Assembly (NCBI GenBank): GCA_945862545.1
Contig: CAMAYS010000039.1
Coordinates: 1-17,505, forward strand
DNA length: 17,505 nucleotides
Source: Casp-actino8 sp945862545
GTDB taxonomy: Bacteria; Actinomycetota; Acidimicrobiia; Acidimicrobiales; Ilumatobacteraceae
Reading direction: 5' to 3'
The position numbers and the translations under genes are program-made. The notes beneath the pieces were generated by a model, which did not search any database, was not told the origin of the DNA, and worked only from the letters and a program-made list of their open reading frames with translations. Position 1 is the stretch's first letter; every line of letters starts with the position of its first letter. Positions 7,395 to 14,236 of the stretch are shown here, piece after piece.

Positions 7395-8396
7395 TCAGGC
7401 TTGGTTTTCCCCACCGAAGATTTCGCTGACGCTGGTGTCGTCAAAGACAGCTTCGAGGGCATCGGCGATGATTTTGCCGACCGAGAGCACATGAATCTTG
7501 TCAATCTTGGCTTCGGGGCTCAATGGAAGGGTGTTGGTCAGGACCACTCGATCGATCCGCGAGTTCGCCAAACGCTCAACAGCCGGTCCCGAGAGAACGC
7601 CGTGGGTGGCCATGGCCCAGACCTCCGTGGCTCCTTTGTCGAGTAACAGATGTGCTGCGGAAACGATGGTTCCACCAGTGTCAATCATGTCATCGGTCAA
7701 GATGCAGAGCCGTCCTTCGACATCACCGATCACATCAAGGGCTTGGGCGACGTTTGTGCTGCCCTTCGGGCGACGCTTGTACACGAATGCCAGGTCGGCA
7801 CCGAGATCGGCTCCCAAGTGCTGTTGCATTCTTTCGGCAACCTTGATTCGTCCTGCATCGGGAGAGACGATGACGGGATTTTTGGCGTTTTCACGAATGT
7901 ATTTTTCAATCACTGGGATAGCGGTGAGGTGATCCACTGGACCATCAAAGAAACCTTGGATCTGGCCACTATGGAGGTCAATGGAAACCATGCGCTTGGC
8001 CCCGGCAGCTTTGAAAAGATCAGCGATTAAACGGGCCGTGATCGGCTCACGACCTTCGGCTTTGCGGTCTTGACGGGCGTAACCGTAGAACGGGCACACG
8101 GCAGTAATGCGCTTGGCTGAAGCCCTCTGGGCAGCATCAATCATGATCAGTTGTTCCATGATCGAGTCATTGATTGATCGACCGTCACAGCCGAAATGAC
8201 TCTGCATAATGAAAACATCCGAGCCACGGACGCTTTCACCAAAGCGTGGGCGAACTTCCCCGTTGGCAAATTGAACGAGATTGTGCTCTCCAAGATCGAT
8301 ACCGAGAAAACCAGCGACTTCTTCCGCCAATGCTGGGTGGGTGCGGCCCGAATACAAAGACATTCTTTTGGTCGTGACTTTGTCTATGTGGTTCAA
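7395..8396 (-). CDS. prs: Ribose-phosphate pyrophosphokinase (PRPP synthase)
   Basis: Prs makes 5-phosphoribosyl 1-pyrophosphate from ribose 5-phosphate and ATP, the precursor of purines, pyrimidines, histidine, tryptophan and NAD. The protein is 333 residues. It shows FANGEVRPRFGESVRGSDVF (43-62), the ATP-binding CPFYGYARQDRK (101-112), the metal-binding DLHSGQIQGFF (140-150), the flexible loop SPDAGRIKVAERM (178-190) and the PRPP loop DDMIDTGGT (235-243). The start is TTG at 8396: a GGAGG lies exactly six bases upstream, whereas the ATG at 8363 has no convincing ribosome-binding site. An intrinsic terminator follows the gene. glmU, a frequent upstream partner in actinobacteria, is absent and a tRNA-Gln gene stands there instead. 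Function is secure. Confidence 0.97.
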   Translation of the reverse strand: MNHIDKVTTKRMSLYSGRTHPALAEEVAGFLGIDLGEHNLVQFANGEVRPRFGESVRGSDVFIMQSHFGCDGRSINDSIMEQLIMIDAAQRASAKRITAVCPFYGYARQDRKAEGREPITARLIADLFKAAGAKRMVSIDLHSGQIQGFFDGPVDHLTAIPVIEKYIRENAKNPVIVSPDAGRIKVAERMQQHLGADLGADLAFVYKRRPKGSTNVAQALDVIGDVEGRLCILTDDMIDTGGTIVSAAHLLLDKGATEVWAMATHGVLSGPAVERLANSRIDRVVLTNTLPLSPEAKIDKIHVLSVGKIIADALEAVFDDTSVSEIFGGENQA

Positions 8397-8402
8397 CTGC
8401 GG

Positions 8403-8407
8403 CCTCC
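8403..8407 (-). promoter_or_regulatory. Strong Shine-Dalgarno that fixes the TTG start of prs
   Basis: GGAGG on the minus strand is six bases before TTG (8396-8394). It favours the longer TTG-started protein over the ATG eleven codons downstream, which is preceded only by an A-rich stretch. Confidence 0.7.
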
Positions 8408-8429
8408 GCTATTGGGTGATGTGATCCAA

Positions 8430-8435
8430 ATCATA
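8430..8435 (-). promoter_or_regulatory. Likely -10 element of prs promoter
   Basis: TATGAT on the minus strand is a five-of-six match to TATAAT. It would start a transcript near 8423, giving a leader of about 27 bases that includes the GGAGG site. No good -35 is seen at 17-18 bases; a TTGATG lies 20 bases upstream. Confidence 0.45.
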
Positions 8436-8514
8436 GAACGCGACGGCGCTCACCCCATCAATGACTCGACCCAAAGACGAAAAATGCCCAAACGAATACT
8501 GCAAAAACAACGAT

Positions 8515-8588
8515 TGGCTCCGGGGAGAGGGCTCGAACCCCTATTAGTGGAATCAAAATCCACGGTCCTACCATTGGACGACCCCGGA
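8515..8588 (-). tRNA. tRNA-Gln (anticodon TTG, decodes CAA)
   Basis: The minus strand folds as a complete cloverleaf. The acceptor stem is TCCGGGG with CCCCGGA, the D arm is GTCC-AATGGTA-GGAC, and the anticodon arm is GTGGA-TTTTGAT-TCCAC with TTG at positions 34-36. The variable region is short, and the T arm is AGGGG-TTCGAGC-CCTCT with one G-U pair. The discriminator is G and the 3' CCA is encoded (8518-8515). It lies 118 bases upstream of the prs start codon, a place where actinobacteria often carry a glutamine tRNA. A short T5 run follows it, but no hairpin terminator. Confidence 0.95.
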
Positions 8589-8621
8589 AGGGGAGAAGAC
8601 CTTGTGAGGGTCAACCGATCA

Positions 8622-8648
8622 CAAAGTTATCTGCTTTTGACAACTTTG
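8622..8648. repeat. Seven-base inverted repeat between tRNA-Gln and bS22
   Basis: CAAAGTT (8622-8628) and AACTTTG (8642-8648) are exact inverted copies separated by 13 bases. They lie in the divergent gap where both the tRNA-Gln and bS22 promoters should be. On the minus strand one arm contains TAACTT, a possible -10 for the tRNA gene; on the plus strand the inner part contains TTGACA. An operator is possible but unproven. Confidence 0.3.
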
Positions 8649-8683
8649 CCTGATTAGTTTGTTCACTCCTTTTGCTCTTCCGT

Positions 8684-8712
8684 TTGGATAGAGGGGCTGG
8701 ACTCGCTAGCGT
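8684..8712 (+). promoter_or_regulatory. Possible promoter of the bS22 gene
   Basis: TTGGAT (8684-8689) and TAGCGT (8707-8712) are 17 bases apart. Transcription from about 8719 would leave a leader of about 20 bases that carries the GGAGAGG ribosome-binding site. The -35 is only half consensus. A full TTGACA at 8637-8642 has no good -10 partner. Confidence 0.4.
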
Positions 8713-8738
8713 GTGAAGCCTGTCATCGGAGAGGTTCT

Positions 8739-8834
8739 ATGGGTTCTTTAATTAAAAAGCGTCGTAAGCGCATGCGCAAGAAGAAGCACAAGAAGATGCT
8801 CCGTCGTACGCGCCACCAGCGTCAGCGCAAGTAA
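8739..8834 (+). CDS. Small basic ribosomal protein bS22 (actinobacterial, AURKAIN-like)
   Basis: This is a 31-codon gene with its own GGAGAGG ribosome-binding site ending five bases before ATG. The product starts MGSLIKKRRKRMRKKKHKKM and ends LRRTRHQRQRK, and more than half of its residues are Lys or Arg. It matches the pattern of the tiny actinobacterial protein long annotated as an AURKAIN-type or hypothetical protein and later found in mycobacterial ribosome structures as bS22, on the small subunit near the subunit interface. It stands alone on the plus strand, divergent from tRNA-Gln and convergent with ispE. Automated callers often miss it because of its length. The family recognition is strong; that it is ribosome-bound in this organism is inferred. 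Confidence 0.9.
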   Translation: MGSLIKKRRKRMRKKKHKKMLRRTRHQRQRK

Positions 8835-8840
8835 CGGCCT

Positions 8841-8854
8841 TTGCCTGCGGGCAA
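8841..8854. terminator. Short hairpin between convergent bS22 and ispE
   Basis: TTGCC-TGCG-GGCAA forms a five-pair stem with a four-base loop in the 27-base gap between two convergent genes. No T-tract follows in either direction, so if it ends transcription it is weak or factor-dependent. Confidence 0.25.
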
Positions 8855-8861
8855 TGCGGCA

Positions 8862-9626
8862 TCACTGCCTTGTTTGTGTCTCAATGACATGGGCATCGGG
8901 TAGTGCTTCGCGCAACGCCTGACCTTGTTCTGACAACTGATTGGCCACAAACCATGTGGCACCGCTCCCAGCTAGGACTGGCGAAACTCCTGTGACCTCG
9001 CGAATGCGGTCGCGCCAGCGGGCTAACTCGGGTTCAACTTGAATTGCTGCGGGCTCAAGATCGTTAGGTCCGTCACTGCGAGGTCCGCCCATCGCGTCCC
9101 ATGCTTGGTACACCTTGGGTGTACTCACATGAAGTGGAGGAACGATCAGGGTGATTCTCTGCGGCTCAAGTGAAATTGGTTTGATGATTTCGCCGATTCC
9201 AGAAACTTGAGCCTGACCACCGACGAGACAAAAGGGAACATCAGCACCGAGAGTCGCACTGTCAATGACATCACTAGGTGAGGTTCGGCCTGCCCATCGA
9301 AGAATGGCGGCAGCATCTGTTGAGCCCCCTCCGAGACCTCCTCCATGGGGAATATTTTTTGTCACCACAATGTTCGCTGACCGCTGAACAAATGTCAGAG
9401 CTCGGGTCACCAAATTAGACGCATCATTTTTCAGACCCTCTGCAAACGGTCCTGTAAAAGATAAGCCGTGAGAGTCATCAATGACTGTCAAGACGTCATG
9501 CAATTCAAGCGTTGTCATGATTGCTTCAATGAGGTGAAAGCCACCACTACGCAAGCCTGTGATACGCAAACTCAACGTCAGTTTCGCTGGAGCAATCAAT
9601 TGTTGAGTGTGTGCGGTGACGTTCAT
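8862..9626 (-). CDS. ispE: 4-diphosphocytidyl-2-C-methyl-D-erythritol kinase
   Basis: IspE phosphorylates the 2-hydroxyl of CDP-methylerythritol with ATP in the MEP isoprenoid pathway. It is a GHMP kinase. The glycine-rich ATP loop PHGGGLGGGSTDAA is at 93-106, the catalytic Lys15 lies in APAKLTLSL, and the catalytic Asp129 in GADVPFCL. NDASNLVTRA (67-76) fits the family. At 254 residues it is shorter than the usual 280-310, but all core motifs are present and the end looks natural. Two departures from the common signature are Thr17 where PAK-x-N is usual, and GGFH (28-31) where DGYH is usual. The ATG overlaps the rsmA stop as ATGA. It is the last gene of the metG operon, and the rsmA-ispE pair is a classic actinobacterial neighbourhood. 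Confidence 0.94.
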   Translation of the reverse strand: MNVTAHTQQLIAPAKLTLSLRITGLRSGGFHLIEAIMTTLELHDVLTVIDDSHGLSFTGPFAEGLKNDASNLVTRALTFVQRSANIVVTKNIPHGGGLGGGSTDAAAILRWAGRTSPSDVIDSATLGADVPFCLVGGQAQVSGIGEIIKPISLEPQRITLIVPPLHVSTPKVYQAWDAMGGPRSDGPNDLEPAAIQVEPELARWRDRIREVTGVSPVLAGSGATWFVANQLSEQGQALREALPDAHVIETQTRQ

Positions 9627-10480
9627 TTTTCAACGGGTGATTGACGGCGATTTTCTTCGATCGCGGTTGCGAGGCGGCCCCACTGATGAACATCAAGTTC
9701 CTCAGGACGAGCCTCAGGTGAGACATCGGCCTGGGCAAAAATTTCCGCAGTCGTCATCGTGGCAAGTGAACGACGCAACATTTTTCGGCGCTGTCCAAAT
9801 GCGGTGCGCACAATGCGGAATAGTTGCTGCGGCTCAATCTGGGGACCCACCGCGGGCTCAGTTCGGCGTGTGATTTCAATGATGCTGGAGGTGACTTTTG
9901 GGCGGGGCACAAACACGCTTGGAGGTACATCACCGAGAATCCGCGCGGTAGCCCAGTAGGCAACCTTGACACTCACTGCGCCGTAGTCAGATGATCCAGC
10001 AAGTGAGGCCAAGCGCAGTGCGACTTCTTTTTGCACCATCACGACAAAGCGTGAGATAGAAGGAACTGTGTCAAGAAGATCGGCAACTAATGGAGTGGCT
10101 ACGTTGTAAGGCAAGTTGGCAACCACGACGGCAGATGAACCTGGAGCAATTAATGTGGACCAATCAAGTTCGAGGGCGTCACCAACAATGACGTTGACAT
10201 TGTCTAGATGCTTGACGACATCGCTCAACACCGGGGCGATGCCATGATCAATTTCAATAGCGGTGATGCGCGCTCCAGTTTCGGCAAGTGCCAAGGTCAG
10301 CGATCCTAATCCGGCACCGATTTCGATGACATGGTCGGTGGGACCAACATTGGCCATGCGTGCAATGCGACGAACTGTATTCGGATCGCAGACAAAGTTT
10401 TGGCCAAAGGATCGGCGCGGAGCAAGACCATGAATGGTCAATAACTCGGTGATGTCGCGTTGAGAGTGAGTCACAGTCAA
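9623..10480 (-). CDS. rsmA: 16S rRNA dimethyladenosine transferase
   Basis: RsmA (KsgA) dimethylates two adjacent adenines (1518 and 1519 in E. coli numbering) near the 3' end of 16S rRNA with S-adenosylmethionine, a late checkpoint of small-subunit assembly. From the chosen start it has 285 residues. SFGQNFVCDPNTVRRI is at 24-39, SAM motif I IEIGAGLGSL at 52-61, acidic IEID further on, and the catalytic NLPYN at 122-126. The frame stays open upstream, but earlier starts lie inside the preceding gene. The TTG at 10480, four bases after that gene's stop, or the GTG at 10474, gives an N-terminus of family-typical length. Neither has a clear Shine-Dalgarno, so the start is uncertain by a few codons. 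The stop overlaps ispE by four bases. Confidence 0.95.
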   Translation of the reverse strand: MTVTHSQRDITELLTIHGLAPRRSFGQNFVCDPNTVRRIARMANVGPTDHVIEIGAGLGSLTLALAETGARITAIEIDHGIAPVLSDVVKHLDNVNVIVGDALELDWSTLIAPGSSAVVVANLPYNVATPLVADLLDTVPSISRFVVMVQKEVALRLASLAGSSDYGAVSVKVAYWATARILGDVPPSVFVPRPKVTSSIIEITRRTEPAVGPQIEPQQLFRIVRTAFGQRRKMLRRSLATMTTAEIFAQADVSPEARPEELDVHQWGRLATAIEENRRQSPVEK

Positions 10481-10484
10481 CGTT

Positions 10485-10985
10485 TCAGAAACTGATTTCG
10501 ATAGGCAGTGGGGCATCAACAAGATCAGCAATCTCAAGAAATACTTCTGTATGAATCAAGATGATGTTGCCACTAGTCAGGGATTGGATTGAGACGTTAT
10601 TGCACTTCAGAGTTCGACCATTATTGAGGTTGGTAATGGTGATGATGGCCCCAATGAGTGCGTGTGGAGTGGCGCATGGACGTAGTCCCATTGTCTTGGG
10701 CCAGCGGATAAACGAAGCGGTCCCTTTGACGATTGAACCCGACGGGGGTGCTGGAACATTGACGGTGATGATCTCGGGTGCTATTGATTCGCTTGGAATC
10801 GGCAAGAAGGCGGGGTCGGCTGGCTCTGAGTTATCAGGAATTTTTGTGGGACTCGCAGTAGTCGTTGTCTGCGTCGCGGAGTCGTTCTTTGGCGAGTCGT
10901 TACCCATCAACAGAATCGCCGGCAGGGCGATCAGGCTAATCACAGCGACAAGCGCGAGACGGCGGCGTTCGGTCAGGGTCAACAT
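10485..10985 (-). CDS. Membrane-anchored RlpA-like double-psi beta-barrel protein (divergent)
   Basis: I do not recognise a named gene. The 166-residue protein has a basic start (ERRR), one hydrophobic segment at about 10-27 and a Ser/Thr/Pro/Ala-rich linker (about 30-80). Its C-terminal domain (84-166) follows the RlpA/expansin-like double-psi beta-barrel pattern: GTASF, then CATPHALIGAIITITNLNNG, RTLKC, and IILIHTEVFLEIADL where RlpA has a V-IDLS-xxAF-xxLA stretch. Cys104 and Cys128 match the cysteine pair seen in actinobacterial members. The Asp-Arg-Gly segment of active RlpA proteins is not seen; NNVSIQSL stands there. The domain is therefore likely a binding or structural version acting in the wall outside the membrane. 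It lies 14 bases after tatD and just before rsmA, the slot where many actinobacteria carry rpf. The fold assignment is by eye and moderate. Confidence 0.65.
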   Translation of the reverse strand: MLTLTERRRLALVAVISLIALPAILLMGNDSPKNDSATQTTTTASPTKIPDNSEPADPAFLPIPSESIAPEIITVNVPAPPSGSIVKGTASFIRWPKTMGLRPCATPHALIGAIITITNLNNGRTLKCNNVSIQSLTSGNIILIHTEVFLEIADLVDAPLPIEISF

Positions 10986-10999
10986 TGGTTGTTCTCAGG

Positions 11000-11779
11000 C
11001 TATGAAGTGAGCAGGGGGAACGCAATGCAGGCGTTCTCAGTGGTGATGCGAGCCATTTCGTGGGGATCAATATTTTTGATATCGGCCACACGGGTTCCGA
11101 CGACCGCCACATTGGCAGGTTGGTTAGTGCGGCCACGATGCGGCACGGGGGCAAGATAAGGGCTATCGGTCTCAATCAAAATCCGCTCCAGTGGGCAGAG
11201 CAGGGCGGCTTCGACGACGTCGAGGGCAGTTTTAAAGGTCACGATCCCAGAAAAACTCAGAAAGGCACCAATGTCAAGACAGCGGCGGGCCTCGTCTGGA
11301 CCGCCAGTGAAGCAGTGAAAAATTGTCTGCTTGGGTGCACCTTCGGCTAGCAGTACATCGAATGTGTCATCCCATGCATCCCGAGTGTGAATGATTAAAG
11401 GTAAATCATGTTGATAAGCAAGTTGAATCTGCGCCGCAAAAGCTTCTCGTTGGTCGGTGCGATGTGAATGCTCGTAGTAATAATCAAGGCCCGCTTCTCC
11501 AATAGCGACGACGCGCGGCGAGGCGATGAGATGAAGAATGGTCTCCACCCCGTGCACTGCGTCGTGGGGATGCAGACCAACGCTGGCCCACACATCATCG
11601 TGTGCACCGGCGCATTCAATAGCGACTTGTGAGGAAGTCGCATCGCATCCAACGGTGATGAAACGCGAGACCTGCGATTGGCGTGCACTTTGCAAGACGC
11701 CGAGAGTGCCACCTAGGTCACGTGGTCCCTCACCGCGATAGCGCTCGTCATCGAGATGACAGTGAGTATCAGTCCACAT
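11000..11779 (-). CDS. tatD: TatD-family metal-dependent hydrolase (DNase)
   Basis: TatD proteins are TIM-barrel metalloenzymes with 3'-5' exonuclease activity on DNA, linked to repair and RNA or DNA turnover. The 259 residues carry every ligand of the family: His6 and His8 in DTHCHLD, Glu95 in AIGEAGLDYYY, His131 in IHTRDA, His155 in HCFTGG and Asp205 in ETDSPYLAP. Length is standard. The ATG is nine bases after the metG stop, and the pairing metG-tatD is widespread in actinobacteria and firmicutes, so co-transcription is likely. The exact in vivo substrate is not settled for the family. Nothing is missing or unusual. Confidence 0.94.
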   Translation of the reverse strand: MWTDTHCHLDDERYRGEGPRDLGGTLGVLQSARQSQVSRFITVGCDATSSQVAIECAGAHDDVWASVGLHPHDAVHGVETILHLIASPRVVAIGEAGLDYYYEHSHRTDQREAFAAQIQLAYQHDLPLIIHTRDAWDDTFDVLLAEGAPKQTIFHCFTGGPDEARRCLDIGAFLSFSGIVTFKTALDVVEAALLCPLERILIETDSPYLAPVPHRGRTNQPANVAVVGTRVADIKNIDPHEMARITTENACIAFPLLTS

Positions 11780-11788
11780 CTTGTCGGC

Positions 11789-13327
11789 TTAGTTCTCGGT
11801 GAGTTTGCGCCGCGGAAAGAGGGGCTCGCCCTTGTCGATCGATATGCCGCCTGGATAACCGCCCCAGGCAACAGCCAACGGTAGGCGTTGGTCGGTGATT
11901 TGTCCAGACATTCCAATTCGTTCCCAAATCGTTTGGGCGGTTTCGGGAATGGCCGGCGATGCGAGAATGCAGACGATACGTAAGGCCTCCAGGGCGTCGC
12001 CCATCACTGCATCAAGGGCTGGTCCTGGCTCGGCTTTCCAGGGTTCATTGTTTTCAAGGTAGGCGTTAGTGGCGCGGATGAGTTGCCAGGTCGCTTCAAG
12101 AGCTCGGCTGGGTTGCACATCAGCCCAGCGCGCCATTGTTTCGCGGACTGCTTCGGCAGCGGGAAGCGCCAAGGGGCTATCGGATCGCGGTGCGGGCGAC
12201 ATGCCATTGCACTTTTTTCCAACGACCGTCGCCACGCGGCTCAATAGGTTGCCAAGATTGTTTGCCAGATCCGAGTTGTAGCGACCGATCAGACCCTCAT
12301 AGGTGAAATCTCCGTCAGCGCCGTAGGGAGTTTCAGCCAACACGTAATAGCGAAAACCGTCAAGCCCGATGTCATCAATGAGATCTAGTGGGTTCACGAC
12401 ATTGCCGGTGGTCTTGGACATCTTTTCCCCACCGACCAACAGCCAACCACCTACGGCCCAGCCCTTCGGTGGCTCGAGACCAGCAGACATCAACATTGCA
12501 GGCCAGTACACACAGTGAAAACGGATGATGTCCTTACCAATGAGGTGATAGTCAACGGGCCAATGGCTATTGAACATTTCATCGTCTGTTCCGTAACCGA
12601 TAGCGGTGATGTAATTGGCGAGCGCATCAAACCAGACATAGGCAATGTGCTTGCTATCCCAAGGCAACTCAATGCCCCAAGAAAAACTATTGCGACTGAT
12701 ACTGAAGTCAAGAAGTCCTTGCTTGATAAATCCAATGACTTCGTTCATGCGGTAGTCGGGAACAATGCTGTTGGGATGATCGCGGTACCACTGTAAAAGT
12801 CGATCTCCGTAGCGCGATAAGCGGAAAAAGTAATTCTCTTCTTCAACATATTCAACGGGCTTTTTATGAATCGGGCAATTGCCTTCAACGAGATCATCTT
12901 CGGTGAAGTAGGCCTCGCAGGCCACGCAGTACAAGCCGCTGTATGTATCAAGTTCAATATCGCCGTTGTCGTAGCAGGCCTGAAGAAGTTTTTGCACGCC
13001 CACACGGTGGCGTTGTTCCGTGGTGCGAATGAAGTCATCGTGACTGATATTCAGTTTCCCCCAGGCTTCAGCGAAGAGGGGAGCGATGGAATCGGCAAAA
13101 GCCTGGGGCGCCAAGCCAGCGGCATCGGCGGCTTGTTGAATCTTCAGACCGTGTTCATCTGTGCCAGTGAGAAAGTGCACATCGTCGCCGATGAGGCGGT
13201 GCCAACGTGCCAGAGCGTCACTGATAATTGTGGTGTACGCATGACCTAAATGTGGTTTGGCGTTGACGTAGTAGATGGGGGTCGTGGCGTAAAACTTTGC
13301 GGGGGTATTTTCAGACGGCGTGACCAC
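11789..13327 (-). CDS. metG: Methionyl-tRNA synthetase
   Basis: MetG charges tRNA-Met, including the initiator. The 512-residue protein is a class I synthetase: TTPIYYVNAKPHLGHAYTT carries the HIGH motif as HLGH (26-29), and GGEKMSKTTGN carries KMSKS as KMSKT (302-306). The connective insert has a single zinc knob with Cys134, Cys137, Cys151 and His154. The C-terminus ends with the helical anticodon-binding domain. There is no EMAP/Trbp111-type tRNA-binding extension, as in other short actinobacterial enzymes. The start is GTG at 13327, ten residues before the conserved KFYATTPIYYVN. No Shine-Dalgarno is visible, and a TAGCCT lies seven bases upstream, which suggests a leaderless mRNA. It heads the operon with tatD, the RlpA-like gene, rsmA and ispE. 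Confidence 0.97.
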   Translation of the reverse strand: MVTPSENTPAKFYATTPIYYVNAKPHLGHAYTTIISDALARWHRLIGDDVHFLTGTDEHGLKIQQAADAAGLAPQAFADSIAPLFAEAWGKLNISHDDFIRTTEQRHRVGVQKLLQACYDNGDIELDTYSGLYCVACEAYFTEDDLVEGNCPIHKKPVEYVEEENYFFRLSRYGDRLLQWYRDHPNSIVPDYRMNEVIGFIKQGLLDFSISRNSFSWGIELPWDSKHIAYVWFDALANYITAIGYGTDDEMFNSHWPVDYHLIGKDIIRFHCVYWPAMLMSAGLEPPKGWAVGGWLLVGGEKMSKTTGNVVNPLDLIDDIGLDGFRYYVLAETPYGADGDFTYEGLIGRYNSDLANNLGNLLSRVATVVGKKCNGMSPAPRSDSPLALPAAEAVRETMARWADVQPSRALEATWQLIRATNAYLENNEPWKAEPGPALDAVMGDALEALRIVCILASPAIPETAQTIWERIGMSGQITDQRLPLAVAWGGYPGGISIDKGEPLFPRRKLTEN

Positions 13328-13362
13328 GTCATACAGGCTACGACCTGACTAGCGTTACTTTG
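13328..13362. promoter_or_regulatory. Compact divergent promoter region, metG and thioesterase
   Basis: Thirty-five bases separate the two start codons. On the minus strand TAGCCT (13340-13335) is followed by seven bases and then the metG GTG. On the plus strand TAGCGT (13350-13355) is followed by seven bases and then the thioesterase ATG. Both fit the TANNNT -10 pattern at the spacing expected for leaderless transcripts. No -35 consensus is seen on either side; each would fall on or inside the opposing gene. Confidence 0.5.
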
Positions 13363-14235
13363 ATGTCTATTGATGCGGGTAGCGAGCAGTTTTACGAATT
13401 TGATGTGGCGACGCAGGTTCAGCAAGTCGCCGCCGCAGACATTGATGGCTCGGTCTCGTATCTGACGAGGGTGCACCCAGGCTGGGACATCATGGGCAAT
13501 GCCAATGGTGGCTATCTTTTGGCGCTCGTTGGTCACGCCCTGACCCAGGCGACGCAACGCAACCACTGCATCACCGTGACGGCCCATTATTTGGCTCCGT
13601 GCCCCGCCGGTGAGGCACGAATTGTTGTCACACCAGTGCGTTCTGGTCGCCTATTTGCTACTGCCACGGCTTCGTTGCTCCTACAGACTGACAATGGTGA
13701 GAAAGAAGTTCTGCGAGTATTGGCAACCCTTGGAAATCTGCAGGATGAATCGTCTGGTCCTACTCAGATGAGCCAAACGTTAGAAAATCATCAGCCGTTG
13801 ATCGCCCCCTTTGAAGATTGCGTGTCGCTTTCCGAGAGTGCTACGAACAACTTTGCTTACATTCACGATCGTTTGGCAACCCGCGCCCATCCAGGCGACA
13901 TTGCATTTCGTGATGGTGAAAAATCGGGAGTGGCTTTAATTCGTGGTTGGTTTGCTTTCAAAGACCAAAGACCGATTGATACGCGCGCACTTTTGTTGGC
14001 CAGTGATGCCTTTCCACCTTCAGTTTTCAATCTCAATGTGCCAACAGGCTGGGTGCCAACTATTGAATTGACAGTGCATACTCGAGCAATTCCGGCAGGG
14101 GGTCCCATTGCCTGTTTTTTCACGACTCGTTATTTGCAGAACGGATTATTGGAAGAAGACGGCGAGATGTGGGATGTGAACGGGGTTTTGGTCGCACAAA
14201 GCCGACAACTAGCCCTAGCCCCACGGCAGAAATGA
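13363..14235 (+). CDS. TesB-like tandem hot-dog acyl-CoA thioesterase
   Basis: This 290-residue protein resembles the thioesterase-like (TesB/4HBT_3) superfamily, which hydrolyses acyl-CoA to free acid and CoA. The N-terminal hot-dog has WDIMGNANGGYLLALVGHAL, the typical NGGY helix start, followed by TVTAHYLAPCPAGEARIVVT. The second hot-dog covers roughly the last 120 residues, with RGWFAFKDQRPIDTRALLLA and TIELTVHTRAIPAGGPIACF, and ends in GEMWDVNGVLVAQSRQLA, a family-typical closing strand. The ATG at 13363 is preferred; an in-frame TTG directly before it would lengthen the protein by one residue. No ribosome-binding site is seen, which suggests a leaderless transcript. It is divergent from metG and converges on the HAD gene. 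Substrate chain length cannot be read from the sequence. Confidence 0.8.
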   Translation: MSIDAGSEQFYEFDVATQVQQVAAADIDGSVSYLTRVHPGWDIMGNANGGYLLALVGHALTQATQRNHCITVTAHYLAPCPAGEARIVVTPVRSGRLFATATASLLLQTDNGEKEVLRVLATLGNLQDESSGPTQMSQTLENHQPLIAPFEDCVSLSESATNNFAYIHDRLATRAHPGDIAFRDGEKSGVALIRGWFAFKDQRPIDTRALLLASDAFPPSVFNLNVPTGWVPTIELTVHTRAIPAGGPIACFFTTRYLQNGLLEEDGEMWDVNGVLVAQSRQLALAPRQK

Positions 14236-14236
14236 A

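Noticed and set aside
8489..8514. T5 runs downstream of tRNA-Gln as an intrinsic terminator
   Set aside because: T-rich patches exist, but I could not find a stem directly before them other than the tRNA itself.
10481..10537. Upstream extension of rsmA to a TTG at 10537
   Set aside because: It would overlap the RlpA-like gene by 50 bases and add a hydrophobic leader (MRLLILLMPH) not expected in an rRNA methylase. Starts at 10480 or 10474 fit the family better.
13246..13587. 113-codon minus-strand frame across the metG/thioesterase junction
   Set aside because: It overlaps two recognisable genes on both sides in the wrong frame and has no domain pattern.
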